Shown piece by piece: positions 43,773 through 53,260 of a stretch of 64,000 bases of DNA (its first letter is position 1; each line of letters begins with the position of its first letter). This stretch comes from Planctomycetota bacterium (GTDB lineage Bacteria > Planctomycetota > UBA1135 > UBA2386), in contig JALORC010000018.1 in assembly GCA_025459175.1 (NCBI GenBank), forward strand, positions 1 through 64,000, written 5' to 3'. Under the pieces are notes generated by a model. It saw nothing but the letters and a program-made list of their open reading frames with translations, was not told the origin of the DNA and did not search any database. The position numbers and the translations under genes are program-made.

Positions 43773-46277
43773 ATGATGCCCGTCATGCCCAAGCTGCTTC
43801 CCGGCCTGTTGCTCGCGATGCTCGGTTCGTTGGCGCCATCCCTTCGCGCGCAATGCTCCAACCCGTTGCTGCCCGGCGTCGGTTACCCTGGCCTCGACGG
43901 TCCCGTCGCCGCCATCGAGCGATGGGATCCCGATGGCCCCGGGCCACTCGCGGCTCGGCTGGTCGTCGGCGGCGGGTTCACGCGCGCCGGCACCATGTTG
44001 GCGAGCAACATCGCCGCCTTCGATCCCGGCACCGGCCAGTGGTCGGCGTTCGGGGCCGGAGCCAATGGCTCGGTGACGGCACTGCTGGCCCTGCCGAACG
44101 GCGATCTGGTGGCGGGCGGGTCGTTCACGACCGCCGGCGGCCTAGCCTGCCAGCGCATCGCCCGTTGGGACGGCACCTCGTGGAACCCGCTCGGCAGCGG
44201 CATCGCGGGACTCGGCGGGCTGATCGCCGCCGACGTGCGGGCGCTCGCGCTCGCGCCCAACGGCGACCTGGTCGTCGGCGGCCAGTTCACGATTGCCGGC
44301 GGCCTGCCCTGCAACGCCATCGCCAGATGGGACGGCAGCTCCTGGTCCGGCTTCGGCAATGGCGCGACGCCATCGGCTGGCTCGTCCTTTCCCGCGATCG
44401 AAGCACTCGCACGAGTCGCCAACGGAGACCTGATCGCGACGGGCAACTTCGCTGCCATCGCCGGGGTTCCGGCCACGGGCATCGCCCGCTTCGACGGCAA
44501 CAGCTGGACGGCGATGGGCAACATGGCGGGTCAGCCATTCTTCGGCGGCTACTCCCTGACCGAGCTCGCCAACGGCAACCTCGTCGTCGGCGGCGGTTTC
44601 TCCAGCATCGGTGTTGTCGCCGCCGAGAACGTCGCGCAGTGGAACGGCAGCACGTGGTCGCCGATCGGCCCGGGCATCGCCGGCATCGTGCACGAAGTCC
44701 TGACCGACGGCGCCGGTCAACTGTTCGCGATCGGCGGGCAGACGCAGTTCACGGTACAGCGGTGGAGCGGCACCGCCTGGTCCGCGGTCGGTAACCTGCA
44801 GGCGCTCCAGCTGGGCCGCATGCCCAACGGCGATCTGGTCGCCGGCGGTGCGGGGCTGCGGCGCTGGACCGGCACCGCCTGGGTGACCCTGAGCGGCATC
44901 AGCGACCCGGTCAGCGCGCTCGCGTTCGCGGCCAACGGCGAGCTGCTGATCGGCGGCTGGTTCCCCTCGGCGACCGGAACGGTGATGAACGGGGTCGCGC
45001 GGCGGTCCGGCGGCGCCTGGCTGCCGCTCGGCTCGGGGCCGCTGACTCTGCCCGACGAGATCGTGACGGGCCTGCTGGCCCTCCCGAACGGCGACGTGAT
45101 CGCGGTCGGCACGTTCACCGCGCGCAACAGGATCGCCCGCTGGAACGGCGCCACCTGGCAATCGCTCGGCGGCGGCCTCGCCGGGGGAGCCTTCCCGATG
45201 GCCAAGTCGGTAATTCAGCTGACCAGCGGCGATCTGGTGGTCGTCGGCCGGTTCACGACCGCAGGTGGCATCGCCGCGACCAACATCGCGCGCTGGAGCG
45301 GCACCGCATGGTCCCCGCTGGGCTCCGGTCTCAATGGCCCGGCGAACACCCTGGTCCAACTGCCGAACGGCGACGTGCTGGTCGGCGGGTCGTTCTCGGC
45401 CTCCGGCGGCGTCCCGGCCGGATGCCTGGCGCGGTGGAACGGCAGCACCTGGTCGGCCTTCGGCGGCACCGGCGCCACCGGCGCCTTCGATTCCATCCGC
45501 TACATCGTGATGACGGCCAACGGCGACATCGTCGTCGGTGGCGAGTTCACCAGCATCGGTGGTGTGGCGGCGGCCGGCTTGGCCCGCTGGAACGGCACCA
45601 ACTGGTCGCCGCTCGGCCAGGCGCCGGCGGTCTCGGCGATGACATCGCTACCCAACGGCGACCTCGTGGTCGGCGGCAGCTCGTTCGCGCCGCCGTTCTT
45701 GTCGCGCTGGGACGGCAATGCGTGGACGGCCTTGGGTCCCAACCTGACGGTCGACGGCTACGTCGAGGCCCTCGCCGTGGCACCCGACGGCGAACTGGTC
45801 GTCGGCGGCACCTTCAGCACCTCGGCACCCGTGGTGACCGCACACCTGCTCGAGGTGACGACGAGCTGCCCGGCCATCGCCAACGCGCTCGGCACCGGCT
45901 GTGTCGGCAGCGGTGGTACCAACGTGCTGACGGCGACCAGCCTGCCGTGGCTCGGCGCGACGTTCGTGGGCACGGCGACCGGCATGCCCGCCGGTGGACT
46001 CGCCATCGACGCCTTCGGTCTGTCGACCGCATCGATCCCGATGGGCGCGATCCTGCCGCAGGGCGTGGCCGGTTGCACGTTGTCGATCAGCCCGGACCTG
46101 CTGGACTTCTCGGCGGTTTCGGGCAACACCGCGATCATGCAGTTGGCGATCCCGAACACGGCGACGCTGGTGAATCAGGTCCTCTTCGCGCAGGTTGCAC
46201 CGCTCGAGATCGGGCCTGCTGGCATCGTCGCGCTGACCGCGACCAATGCGCTGCGGCTGCAGATCGGACGATTCTGA
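43773..46277 (+). CDS. secreted repeat beta-propeller protein (paralogue of the 31-33 kb gene)
   Basis: An 834-residue exported protein. Tandem ATGs at 43773 and 43776 follow a GCGGGG purine stretch; the signal peptide is LLPGLLLAMLGSLAPSLRA. About a dozen repeats of the form VTALLALPNGDLVAGGSFTT ... IARWDGTSWNPLGSG follow, as in the protein at 31054-33474. The C-terminal ~130 residues (GTGCVGSGGTNVL, PWLGATFVG, GCTLSISPDLLDF, then IVALTATNALRLQIGRF) match that paralogue closely. Function unknown. Its start is divergent from the neighbouring secreted protein, with about 100 bp between them for both promoters. Confidence 0.87.
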   Translation: MMPVMPKLLPGLLLAMLGSLAPSLRAQCSNPLLPGVGYPGLDGPVAAIERWDPDGPGPLAARLVVGGGFTRAGTMLASNIAAFDPGTGQWSAFGAGANGSVTALLALPNGDLVAGGSFTTAGGLACQRIARWDGTSWNPLGSGIAGLGGLIAADVRALALAPNGDLVVGGQFTIAGGLPCNAIARWDGSSWSGFGNGATPSAGSSFPAIEALARVANGDLIATGNFAAIAGVPATGIARFDGNSWTAMGNMAGQPFFGGYSLTELANGNLVVGGGFSSIGVVAAENVAQWNGSTWSPIGPGIAGIVHEVLTDGAGQLFAIGGQTQFTVQRWSGTAWSAVGNLQALQLGRMPNGDLVAGGAGLRRWTGTAWVTLSGISDPVSALAFAANGELLIGGWFPSATGTVMNGVARRSGGAWLPLGSGPLTLPDEIVTGLLALPNGDVIAVGTFTARNRIARWNGATWQSLGGGLAGGAFPMAKSVIQLTSGDLVVVGRFTTAGGIAATNIARWSGTAWSPLGSGLNGPANTLVQLPNGDVLVGGSFSASGGVPAGCLARWNGSTWSAFGGTGATGAFDSIRYIVMTANGDIVVGGEFTSIGGVAAAGLARWNGTNWSPLGQAPAVSAMTSLPNGDLVVGGSSFAPPFLSRWDGNAWTALGPNLTVDGYVEALAVAPDGELVVGGTFSTSAPVVTAHLLEVTTSCPAIANALGTGCVGSGGTNVLTATSLPWLGATFVGTATGMPAGGLAIDAFGLSTASIPMGAILPQGVAGCTLSISPDLLDFSAVSGNTAIMQLAIPNTATLVNQVLFAQVAPLEIGPAGIVALTATNALRLQIGRF

Positions 46278-46462
46278 CAGCACGGCGTTCTCGCGAACGC
46301 CGCGCCAACCCACCGGCTCGTCGCTATTCTCGGCCCCGACGTGGCCACCAACCATTCCGAGCCCGCCCCGAGCCCGTTCGCGGAGGCCATCGCGGTCGCC
46401 GAGCACGATGCAAGCCGACGACGGCTGGTCGTCCCGACCACGCCGGAACGCTGAGCCACGCC

Positions 46463-48217
46463 ATGTGCGGCATCGCCGGCGCCAACCACGACTGGCTGCA
46501 GTCCCGAGGCCTCGACCCGGCGACCGCGATCGCGGCCGCCGTGCAGGAACTCGCGTGGCGCGGCCCCGATGGCCAGCGCAGCGTGCGGGCCGGCGCCTGG
46601 TGGCTCGGGTGCGCGCGCCTCGCGATCACGCAGCCGAACAGCCACCAACCGGTCGAACGCCGCGGCGGCCGCTTCGTCGGCGTGTTGAACGGCACGGTCA
46701 CCAACGCGCGCGAACTGTGGGCGCAGCTGCTGCCGGGCGCCGAGCGTCGGCGCGCCCCACCGAACGATGCGTGGCTGCCGCTGCTGGCGATCGCGCGCGG
46801 TGCGCCCGGTGTGCTGCAGCAGCTGCGCGGCCACCATGCCTATGCCGTGGTCGACACCGACACCGGCCGGCTGTGGCTCGGTCGCGATCGCTTCGGTGAG
46901 AAGCCGCTGCAGGCGATCGTCGAGCGGATCGGCGGGGAACCGGTGGTCGTCGCGTTCGCGTCGACGCCGGCGGCGCTGCATCGACTCGGTGGTCCGGCAC
47001 CGGCGGCCGGGCGGATCGCGGAGTGGTTCCGGTTCGGCTGGCGCCACGAGACAGAGCCGCCGGCCGTGGCACCGAACACGGCGCCGCCGCGCCCGCCGAC
47101 CGCACCCGACCTGCGCACCGCGATCGTCGACAGCACCGCCCGGTGCCTCGACACCACCGTTGGCGCCGCACTGGCGCTGTCGGGCGGCCTCGACAGCAGC
47201 TGCCTCGCCGCGGCCGTGCGCGCGCTCGATCGTCGCATCCCCGCCTTCCGGCTCGATGCCGACGGTCGCGCGCCCGCCGAACGCAGCGCCGCGATCGCCG
47301 CCGCCGCGCGCGCGGGCCTCGAGCTGCGCCACGTCGAGGTCGGCGCCGAGGTGCTCGACGCGCTGCCGCGACTGACCGCGTGCGCCGGCCAGCCGCTCGG
47401 CGATCCGTCGATCCTGGCGATGCACGCACTCGCGCGCGCGGTCGCTGAAGACGGCCACCGCGTGCTGCTGAGCGGCGAAGGCGCCGACGAACTGTTCTTC
47501 GGCTACCGCCGCTACGCGGCCCTCGCGCAGCTGCCGCGCCTGCGTTGGTTGCGCGCCATCGCGCCGCGCTGGTCGATGCGCTACGCGGCGCGCTGGCTGC
47601 GCGCGGCAGTGGCCGCGAACCCGGCGGCAGCTCTGCTGGCAGTGACGCCGCCGGGCTTCGCCGACCAGGTGCTCGCGCCCGAACTCACCGATGGCGCCGA
47701 GTTGGAACCGCCCGCCTCCCTGCCGCGAGCCGGCAACGACGCGGTGCAGGCCGCGCGCGCTGCCGATCTGCGTGGCTACCTGCGCTGCGACCTGCTGCCG
47801 AAGGTCGACATCGCTTGCATGGCGGCCGGCGTCGAAGCGCGCGCGCCGTTCCTCGAAGGCGATGCGTGGGCGTTCGGCCGCGAGCCATCGGCGCTCGGCA
47901 AGCGGCCGCTGCGGGCCGCGTTCGCCGCCGAGCTGCCGCCGGAAGTGCTGCGCCTGCGCAAACATGGCTTCGCGCTGCCGCTCGACCGGTGGTTCCGCGG
48001 CGAGCTGCCGTGGCTCGACCTGCTGGCCGAATCGCGGACCCGGCAACGCCCGCACCTGCGGCCCGGCGGCGTCGCCACCGCGGTCGACCGGCATCGTGCC
48101 GGGCGCACCGACCTCGGCCACGGCCTCTACCTGCTGGTCGCGTTCGAACTGTTCCTGCGCTGGCAAGAACAGGGAATCCACAGCTCGGTACCGACCGAAC
48201 CGCACCCTCGCGCGTAG
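46463..48217 (+). CDS. asnB: asparagine synthase (glutamine-hydrolysing)-like protein
   Basis: A 584-residue two-domain enzyme. The N-terminal glutamine amidotransferase domain begins MCGIAGA, so Cys2 would be the nucleophile after Met removal, and has RGPDGQRS and GVLNGTVTN (the usual NGEIYN block altered). The synthetase domain begins with LALSGGLDSSCLAAA (PPi loop), and has LLSGEGADELFFGYRRY and LLPKVDIACMAAGVEARAPFL. The altered NGTVTN could reduce glutamine use. It lies alone after the propeller gene; in cell-envelope clusters such enzymes may amidate other carboxylates, so the acceptor is uncertain. Start at 46463 is fixed by the Cys2. Confidence 0.88.
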   Translation: MCGIAGANHDWLQSRGLDPATAIAAAVQELAWRGPDGQRSVRAGAWWLGCARLAITQPNSHQPVERRGGRFVGVLNGTVTNARELWAQLLPGAERRRAPPNDAWLPLLAIARGAPGVLQQLRGHHAYAVVDTDTGRLWLGRDRFGEKPLQAIVERIGGEPVVVAFASTPAALHRLGGPAPAAGRIAEWFRFGWRHETEPPAVAPNTAPPRPPTAPDLRTAIVDSTARCLDTTVGAALALSGGLDSSCLAAAVRALDRRIPAFRLDADGRAPAERSAAIAAAARAGLELRHVEVGAEVLDALPRLTACAGQPLGDPSILAMHALARAVAEDGHRVLLSGEGADELFFGYRRYAALAQLPRLRWLRAIAPRWSMRYAARWLRAAVAANPAAALLAVTPPGFADQVLAPELTDGAELEPPASLPRAGNDAVQAARAADLRGYLRCDLLPKVDIACMAAGVEARAPFLEGDAWAFGREPSALGKRPLRAAFAAELPPEVLRLRKHGFALPLDRWFRGELPWLDLLAESRTRQRPHLRPGGVATAVDRHRAGRTDLGHGLYLLVAFELFLRWQEQGIHSSVPTEPHPRA

Positions 48218-48262
48218 ACTCCCGCCCCCGCGGGTCCCCCGACCCCCGACCCACTACCAATC

Positions 48263-48796
48263 ATGAAGAAGTTCCTGTCGTTCGTTCTCGCCGCCGCCCT
48301 GTGCGCCCCGGCCTTCGCCCAGAAGATGGGTGGCACCAACTCCGACGCCCCGACGATCAGCCAGACCATCGAGGCCGGCGCCGGCAAGATGTCGCTGAAC
48401 TACACGGCCGTGACCTGGGCCGAGGGCAAGACGATGGCCCGCATCATGGACAAGGAGAAGGGCGCCGGCATGCGCAAGCGCATCAGCGAGAACGCTGCCA
48501 GCGCGCCGCTCGGCTCGATGACGAGCTCGGTCGACGTCAAGTGCGGCGACCTGCACCTGCCGGCCGGCACCTACGAGGTGTTCTTCACGATCGACGAGGA
48601 CCTCAACTGGAGCATCAACTTCAAGAGCGGCGAGAAGGTCCACACCCACAAGCTGGCGCTGGCCGACTCGGGCCACGAGAGCAAGCGCCTGATGCTCTGC
48701 CTGTACGCCGCCGAGAAGGGCGCGGGCGTCTACGTCGCGTTCGGCAACAAGTCGGGCGACCTGCAGCTCAGCCCGCACAAGGCCGAGACCAAGTGA
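48263..48796 (+). CDS. secreted DUF2911 protein
   Basis: A 177-residue exported protein. Signal peptide MKKFLSFVLAAALCAPAFA with a clear AxA cleavage site. The mature part matches DUF2911, with SLNYTAVTWAEGKTM, SSVDVKCGDLHLPAGTYEVFF and NWSINFKSG, the layout otherwise seen as GDVTIGGKKLPAGTYSLF. Unlike its relative fused to FKBP at 26651, it stands alone. The function of DUF2911 is unknown; it is common in Bacteroidetes and planctomycetes. It starts 45 bp after the asnB stop on the same strand. Confidence 0.85.
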   Translation: MKKFLSFVLAAALCAPAFAQKMGGTNSDAPTISQTIEAGAGKMSLNYTAVTWAEGKTMARIMDKEKGAGMRKRISENAASAPLGSMTSSVDVKCGDLHLPAGTYEVFFTIDEDLNWSINFKSGEKVHTHKLALADSGHESKRLMLCLYAAEKGAGVYVAFGNKSGDLQLSPHKAETK

Positions 48797-48867
48797 TCCG
48801 GTCGGCGTGATGCGCCCGGGCTACCTCGCCCGGCTGCAGCGTCCGCCAACCATCGTGCGGTGACGCC

Positions 48868-49758
48868 TCAGCGACCGCCGACGTCGTCGGCGCCATCAGC
48901 CGACGGTGTCACCGCGGCCGGCGGCGGCAGCAGCCGCTGCAACACCCCGACCTCGACCAACAACAGGTCGCCGCCGTCGGGGAACGCCCCCGAGCTGGCC
49001 TCGGCGCGCAGCTTCTGCTCGACCTCGAGCCACCGCTGCGCGAGCCCCTGCGCCAGTTCGCGGCGACCGGCCCGACACGCCAACGCGAACGTCGCCAGCA
49101 GCAGTTCGGTGTCCTCCGGGCGGTCCTCCAGCAGCTGCTGGTGCAACCGCAGCGCGCCGTCGACATCCGCGACCGGCTTCGGCACCCCGCGCAGCACCGG
49201 CACGATCGGCCGCCCTTCGAGCCCGGGCACGGCGAGCCGCTCGCCGTCGGGCAGGTGCGCCATCACCGTCGCCAGCACGTCGGCCATCGGCCCGAACACG
49301 CGGCCGCGCGCGAACACGCGCCGCTGGGCGCCGAACGCGGTCCAGTTGATGCTGACCGCCTGCTTGCTGTCGCTGCGCCGTTCGCCCTGCGTGATGTCCA
49401 TCTCGCCGATGCCGAGCCGATCGAGCCGGCGCGCGAACGCCCGCAGGCTGCTCGGCACCAGGCGATAGGCCGACACGCGGTCCCATACCGGCAGCATGGT
49501 GCCGGTCTCCGCATCGACCAGCGGCGCCGCCGCCCGCGCGTGCACGACGATGCCGTCGGCCCCGATCCGGAAGCGCCGCACGACCTGCACCAGACCGTCG
49601 GTCTCCTGCAGTTCTTCGACGATGCAGACGAAGTCCGGCGGCGGCCAGATGCTGGGAGCGAGATCGTCACTGGCACAACCGGCCGCGATCGTCGCCGCCG
49701 CGAGCACGGCGAGGACGCGCGAACTCCGGCCGGAAGGATGATGGGCACTCCGCACCAC
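48868..49758 (-). CDS. putative lipoprotein of unknown function
   Basis: A 296-residue protein with a lipoprotein-like signal (VLAVLAAATIAAGC, lipidation at Cys28). The mature part starts with SDDLAPSIWPPPDFVCIVEELQETDG, then a beta-rich domain of about 150 residues and a helical C-terminal half (GALRLHQQLLEDRPEDTELLLATFALA) that looks TPR-like. Family not recognised. No metal or catalytic motif is visible. It is transcribed away from the second Y1-type transposase-like gene. Confidence 0.75.
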   Translation of the reverse strand: MVRSAHHPSGRSSRVLAVLAAATIAAGCASDDLAPSIWPPPDFVCIVEELQETDGLVQVVRRFRIGADGIVVHARAAAPLVDAETGTMLPVWDRVSAYRLVPSSLRAFARRLDRLGIGEMDITQGERRSDSKQAVSINWTAFGAQRRVFARGRVFGPMADVLATVMAHLPDGERLAVPGLEGRPIVPVLRGVPKPVADVDGALRLHQQLLEDRPEDTELLLATFALACRAGRRELAQGLAQRWLEVEQKLRAEASSGAFPDGGDLLLVEVGVLQRLLPPPAAVTPSADGADDVGGR

Positions 49759-50071
49759 GCCGCCACTCTAGGTTTGGGCCGACGCCCGGCAAACTCACGA
49801 GCCGAGAAATCCGGGGCACCGATCGTTCGCAGACCCGGTGCCGACGGCCGCTCGTCACGGCCCTGTCGATGGAGACGCATCCGGGAGGGCAGCATTCCCT
49901 GCCGAACGAACAGCTGGTGTCCCTGGCTGCCGCCGCGCACCAGGCCATGGATCCGACCAACGAGTCGGCCGCGACCCGGGACGACAACCTTCGGATGGCC
50001 GTGGATCCGGACAGGATCGCGACCCGGACATTGCGCTCAGCGCCACAGAATCTTATAAATGCCAAATCAAC
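49759..50071. other. intergenic region with a coding-like fragment
   Basis: Divergent region between the lipoprotein and the second Y1-type gene. From an ATG at 49869, about 55 codons on the plus strand have coding-like third-position bias (EQLVSLAAAAHQAMDPTNES, DDNLRMAVDPDRIATRT). The pattern fades near 50030, just where the promoter of the Y1-type gene begins, suggesting a gene truncated by insertion. No complete gene is supported. Confidence 0.35.
50031..50059 (+). promoter_or_regulatory. putative promoter of the second Y1-type gene
   Basis: TTGCGC at 50031-50036 and TATAAA at 50054-50059 are separated by 17 bases. The -10 box lies in an AT-rich patch (TCTTATAAAT) that is rare in this genome. 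The ATG at 50072 follows about 12 bases after the -10 box, so the transcript would be nearly leaderless. Confidence 0.45.
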
Positions 50072-50791
50072 ATGGCGACATCGGCGGGAGCGCACTGCAG
50101 CAGGAAGCCCAAGACACCACGCGCCCAGATGCTGCCGTTCCGCGCCTCCCACGGCGGCCGCCGCGCCGGCGCCGGCCGTAAACCGAACGGCGATCGCGCC
50201 GGCGTCTCGCACGAGGCCCGCAAGGCACTCGCCGCCCGCTTTCCCGTCCACGTGACCGTGAAGCTCCGCGAGCACCTGCCGCCGCTGCGCCGCCGCGATG
50301 CCTACGCCGCGCTGCGCGCGGCCTTCGCCGCCGGCTGCGACCGCAAGGGCTTCCGGTTGATCCACTACGCGGTGCTGAACGACCACCTGCACTTCGTCGT
50401 CGAGGCAGGCGGCCGCACCGCACTGTCGCGCGGCGTACAGGGCCTGTTGATCCGCATCGCGCGCACCCTCAACCGGCTGTGGCAACGGCGCGGGCGGGTG
50501 TTCGCCGATCGTTACCACGACCACATCCTGCGGTCCCCACGCGAGGTGCGGAACGCGCTGCGCTACGTGCTCGGCAATGCGCACCACCATGCGGCCGAGG
50601 GCCGCATGCTGGCGGTGCCGCAGGCGATCGACACCTACACCTCGGCCCCGTGGTTCGATGGCTTCCGCGAGACGATCGTGGTGCGCGGCCTGGAGGCTGT
50701 CGTGCGCCCGGTCACCGAGGCCCACACGTGGCTGCTGACGATCGGCTGGCGTCGCCACGGACTCCTGTCGGTAGCGGAGCGCCCAGCGTGA
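50072..50791 (+). CDS. Y1/IS200-type (RAYT-like) transposase protein, copy 2
   Basis: A 239-residue paralogue of the protein at 24885-25658. It has the same basic Gly/Arg tail (GGRRAGAGRKP), FPVHVTVKLREHLPPLR, YAVLNDHLHFVVEAGGR with the HUH-type pair, RVFADRYHDHILRSPREVRNALRYVLGN and a C-terminal APWFDGFRE block. About two thirds of aligned residues are the same as in copy 1. No inverted ends are recognisable. The ATG at 50072 is favoured by the promoter just upstream. RAYT proteins process palindromic REP sequences in other bacteria; I found no clear REP partner here, so a domesticated role is possible. Confidence 0.85.
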   Translation: MATSAGAHCSRKPKTPRAQMLPFRASHGGRRAGAGRKPNGDRAGVSHEARKALAARFPVHVTVKLREHLPPLRRRDAYAALRAAFAAGCDRKGFRLIHYAVLNDHLHFVVEAGGRTALSRGVQGLLIRIARTLNRLWQRRGRVFADRYHDHILRSPREVRNALRYVLGNAHHHAAEGRMLAVPQAIDTYTSAPWFDGFRETIVVRGLEAVVRPVTEAHTWLLTIGWRRHGLLSVAERPA

Positions 50792-50911
50792 CCGAGGGAC
50801 GCCTCGGCCCGCGCCACCGTGTTCGCGTGTTGCTGCTTGGTGCGCGGCCGATCCGCCGCTACCGTGCGGCCCTACTCGGTTTCCATCGCTCGGAGGCGGA
50901 CAAGAACCTTG

Positions 50912-51346
50912 GTGCTCATCCACGAGAAGATCACTGCTCTGCTCGAGCAGCGGCGTCTCAAGAAGCGGGATCTGGCGCGCGCGCTCGGCGTGTCGCCGCA
51001 GACGGCGACCGACATCTGCAAGGGCCGCTCGGCGATCACGCTGCCCCACCTGCGCAACCTGGTCACGTTCTTCGAGGTCCGGCCCGACTTCTGGCTCGAC
51101 GACGATCGCCTGATCCCCGAGGACATGGACCGGCTCGCCAGCCGCGGCGCCGCCGAGGCGCTGTCGCGCGCCGGCCTGACCCAGCTGCCGGATCCGGATG
51201 CCATGCTGCGGCGGCTGCGCACGTTCGTGCAGCGGCATCGGGTCGAGTTCCTGGCGGCGTTCCCGGAACTGTCGGCGGCCGAACGACGCCTGCTCGGGCT
51301 AGCCGAGACGCAGCCCGGCACCGTCGGCCAGATCGGCGGCGACTGA
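50912..51346 (+). CDS. XRE-family (Cro/C1) transcriptional regulator
   Basis: A 144-residue regulator. Residues about 4-60 form a helix-turn-helix: IHEKITALLEQRRLKKRDLARALG, then VSPQTATDICKGRSAITLPHLRNLVTFF. The remainder is helical and rich in Leu, Arg and Glu, likely for dimerisation. A GTG at 50912 is the best start; a TTG one codon earlier is possible, with GGAGG at 50892-50896 (plus strand) upstream. No toxin gene is next to it, so it is probably not part of a toxin-antitoxin pair. It follows the Y1-type gene by 120 bp. Confidence 0.75.
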   Translation: MLIHEKITALLEQRRLKKRDLARALGVSPQTATDICKGRSAITLPHLRNLVTFFEVRPDFWLDDDRLIPEDMDRLASRGAAEALSRAGLTQLPDPDAMLRRLRTFVQRHRVEFLAAFPELSAAERRLLGLAETQPGTVGQIGGD

Positions 51347-51432
51347 AGCCGCGGCGGCGCGGGTGACGTCGGCGTGACGGAGCCGACATCGTCCCCATTG
51401 CAGTCGCCTCCCGGCATCGCGAGCATGCGCGG

Positions 51433-52548
<1,116 letters not shown>

Positions 52549-52635
52549 AACCCGCCGGGCGGGCTCGCGGCAGACTTGGCGACACCTTCGCCGGCGCTTG
52601 GCCTCCGGTTCACGGTCGCGGCCGATGGTGTCGGC

Positions 52636-52893
52636 ATGGACCACGAGCTGTTCGAAGGGGCGGCCTGCGCCGCATCCGATCTGACCGCCCGCCTGCTGGC
52701 CGAACTGGCGACCGCGACCGGCCGCCTAGAGCAGGCCGAGCGCGACTACCGATCGGCGGCGGCGACCGGCTTGCCGATCCCGTTCGCGGTGCGCAAGGCC
52801 GGCACGCTGCGCCGCCGCGAAGTCAGCAACATCCGGCACATGCTGGCCGGTCTGCCGTGCGGCGGGGAGGTCGATCATGCTGCATCTGCTTGA
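52636..52893 (+). CDS. small hypothetical protein, probably helical
   Basis: An 85-residue protein from the ATG at 52636 (MDHELFEGAACAASD). It is rich in Ala, Leu, Arg and Glu with heptad-like spacing (LTARLLAELATATGRLEQAERDY) and lacks a signal peptide. It ends in NIRHMLAGLPCGGEVDHAASA and overlaps the next gene by 17 bases. A TTG start at 52576 would give 105 residues. Family not recognised. The overlap with the next gene suggests the two are co-expressed. It lies just downstream of the PD40 lipoprotein gene. Confidence 0.5.
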   Translation: MDHELFEGAACAASDLTARLLAELATATGRLEQAERDYRSAAATGLPIPFAVRKAGTLRRREVSNIRHMLAGLPCGGEVDHAASA

Positions 52894-53200
52894 CCTCGAC
52901 CTGCACGGCCGCCGCCTGCGCGAACTGCTGCACCGGTTCCGCGCCGAGGAGGCCACCCTGCGCCACGCGCTCGACCAGCTCGAGGCGGCGCTCGAGGAGT
53001 GCCACCGGCAGGCGAGCCGGGCCCGGCTGGTCGATCCCGAGGCCCCGCTACAGCTCGAACACTGCCGCCAGCTGCAGACCGAGCACGACGACCTGGCGAT
53101 CGAACTGGTGCACGTGCGCCTCGCGGTGGCCGGCACCGCCGAAGAGCTGGCCGAATACGAGACGACCCGCCGCAGCGAACGCATGCTGACACCGGCCTGA
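52877..53200 (+). CDS. small hypothetical coiled-coil-like protein
   Basis: A 107-residue protein (MLHLLDLDLHGRRLRELLHR). Most of the chain is a highly charged helix: ALDQLEAALEECHRQASRAR and EHCRQLQTEHDDLAIELVHVRL, consistent with coiled-coil formation. No membrane segment or signal. Not recognised. It overlaps the preceding gene's end (52877-52893), and 60 bp separate it from the sulfur operon, which has its own promoter. The two small proteins together may form a complex; this is inference. Confidence 0.55.
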   Translation: MLHLLDLDLHGRRLRELLHRFRAEEATLRHALDQLEAALEECHRQASRARLVDPEAPLQLEHCRQLQTEHDDLAIELVHVRLAVAGTAEELAEYETTRRSERMLTPA

Positions 53201-53225
53201 GCGAAGATCCGGGCTGCACAGCCCC

Positions 53226-53253
53226 TTGCTTCCACCATCCTCAACTCTATAGT
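53226..53253 (+). promoter_or_regulatory. predicted promoter of the sulfur operon (leaderless)
   Basis: TTGCTT (53226-53231) and TATAGT (53248-53253) are separated by 16 bases, a good fit to a housekeeping-sigma promoter. The expected transcription start, 7-8 bases after the -10 box, is at about 53260-53261, exactly on the ATG at 53261. The transcript would therefore have almost no leader. The -10 box is inside the inverted repeat at 53237-53260. Confidence 0.6.
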
Positions 53254-53260
53254 TGAGGAT
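53237..53260 (+). promoter_or_regulatory. perfect inverted repeat, probable ArsR operator
   Basis: ATCCTCAACT, four bases (CTAT), then AGTTGAGGAT: a perfect 10-bp inverted repeat in 24 bases, directly followed by the start codon at 53261. Its left arm covers the spacer and its centre covers the -10 box, so bound protein would block RNA polymerase. Length and symmetry fit an ArsR-family dimer. The only regulator gene in the operon is the ArsR protein at 57834, the likely ligand-responsive binder. Confidence 0.72.

Noticed and set aside
50912-51346. Toxin-antitoxin partner for the XRE regulator
   Set aside because: No small toxin-like frame flanks it; both neighbours are unrelated genes with their own clear functions.
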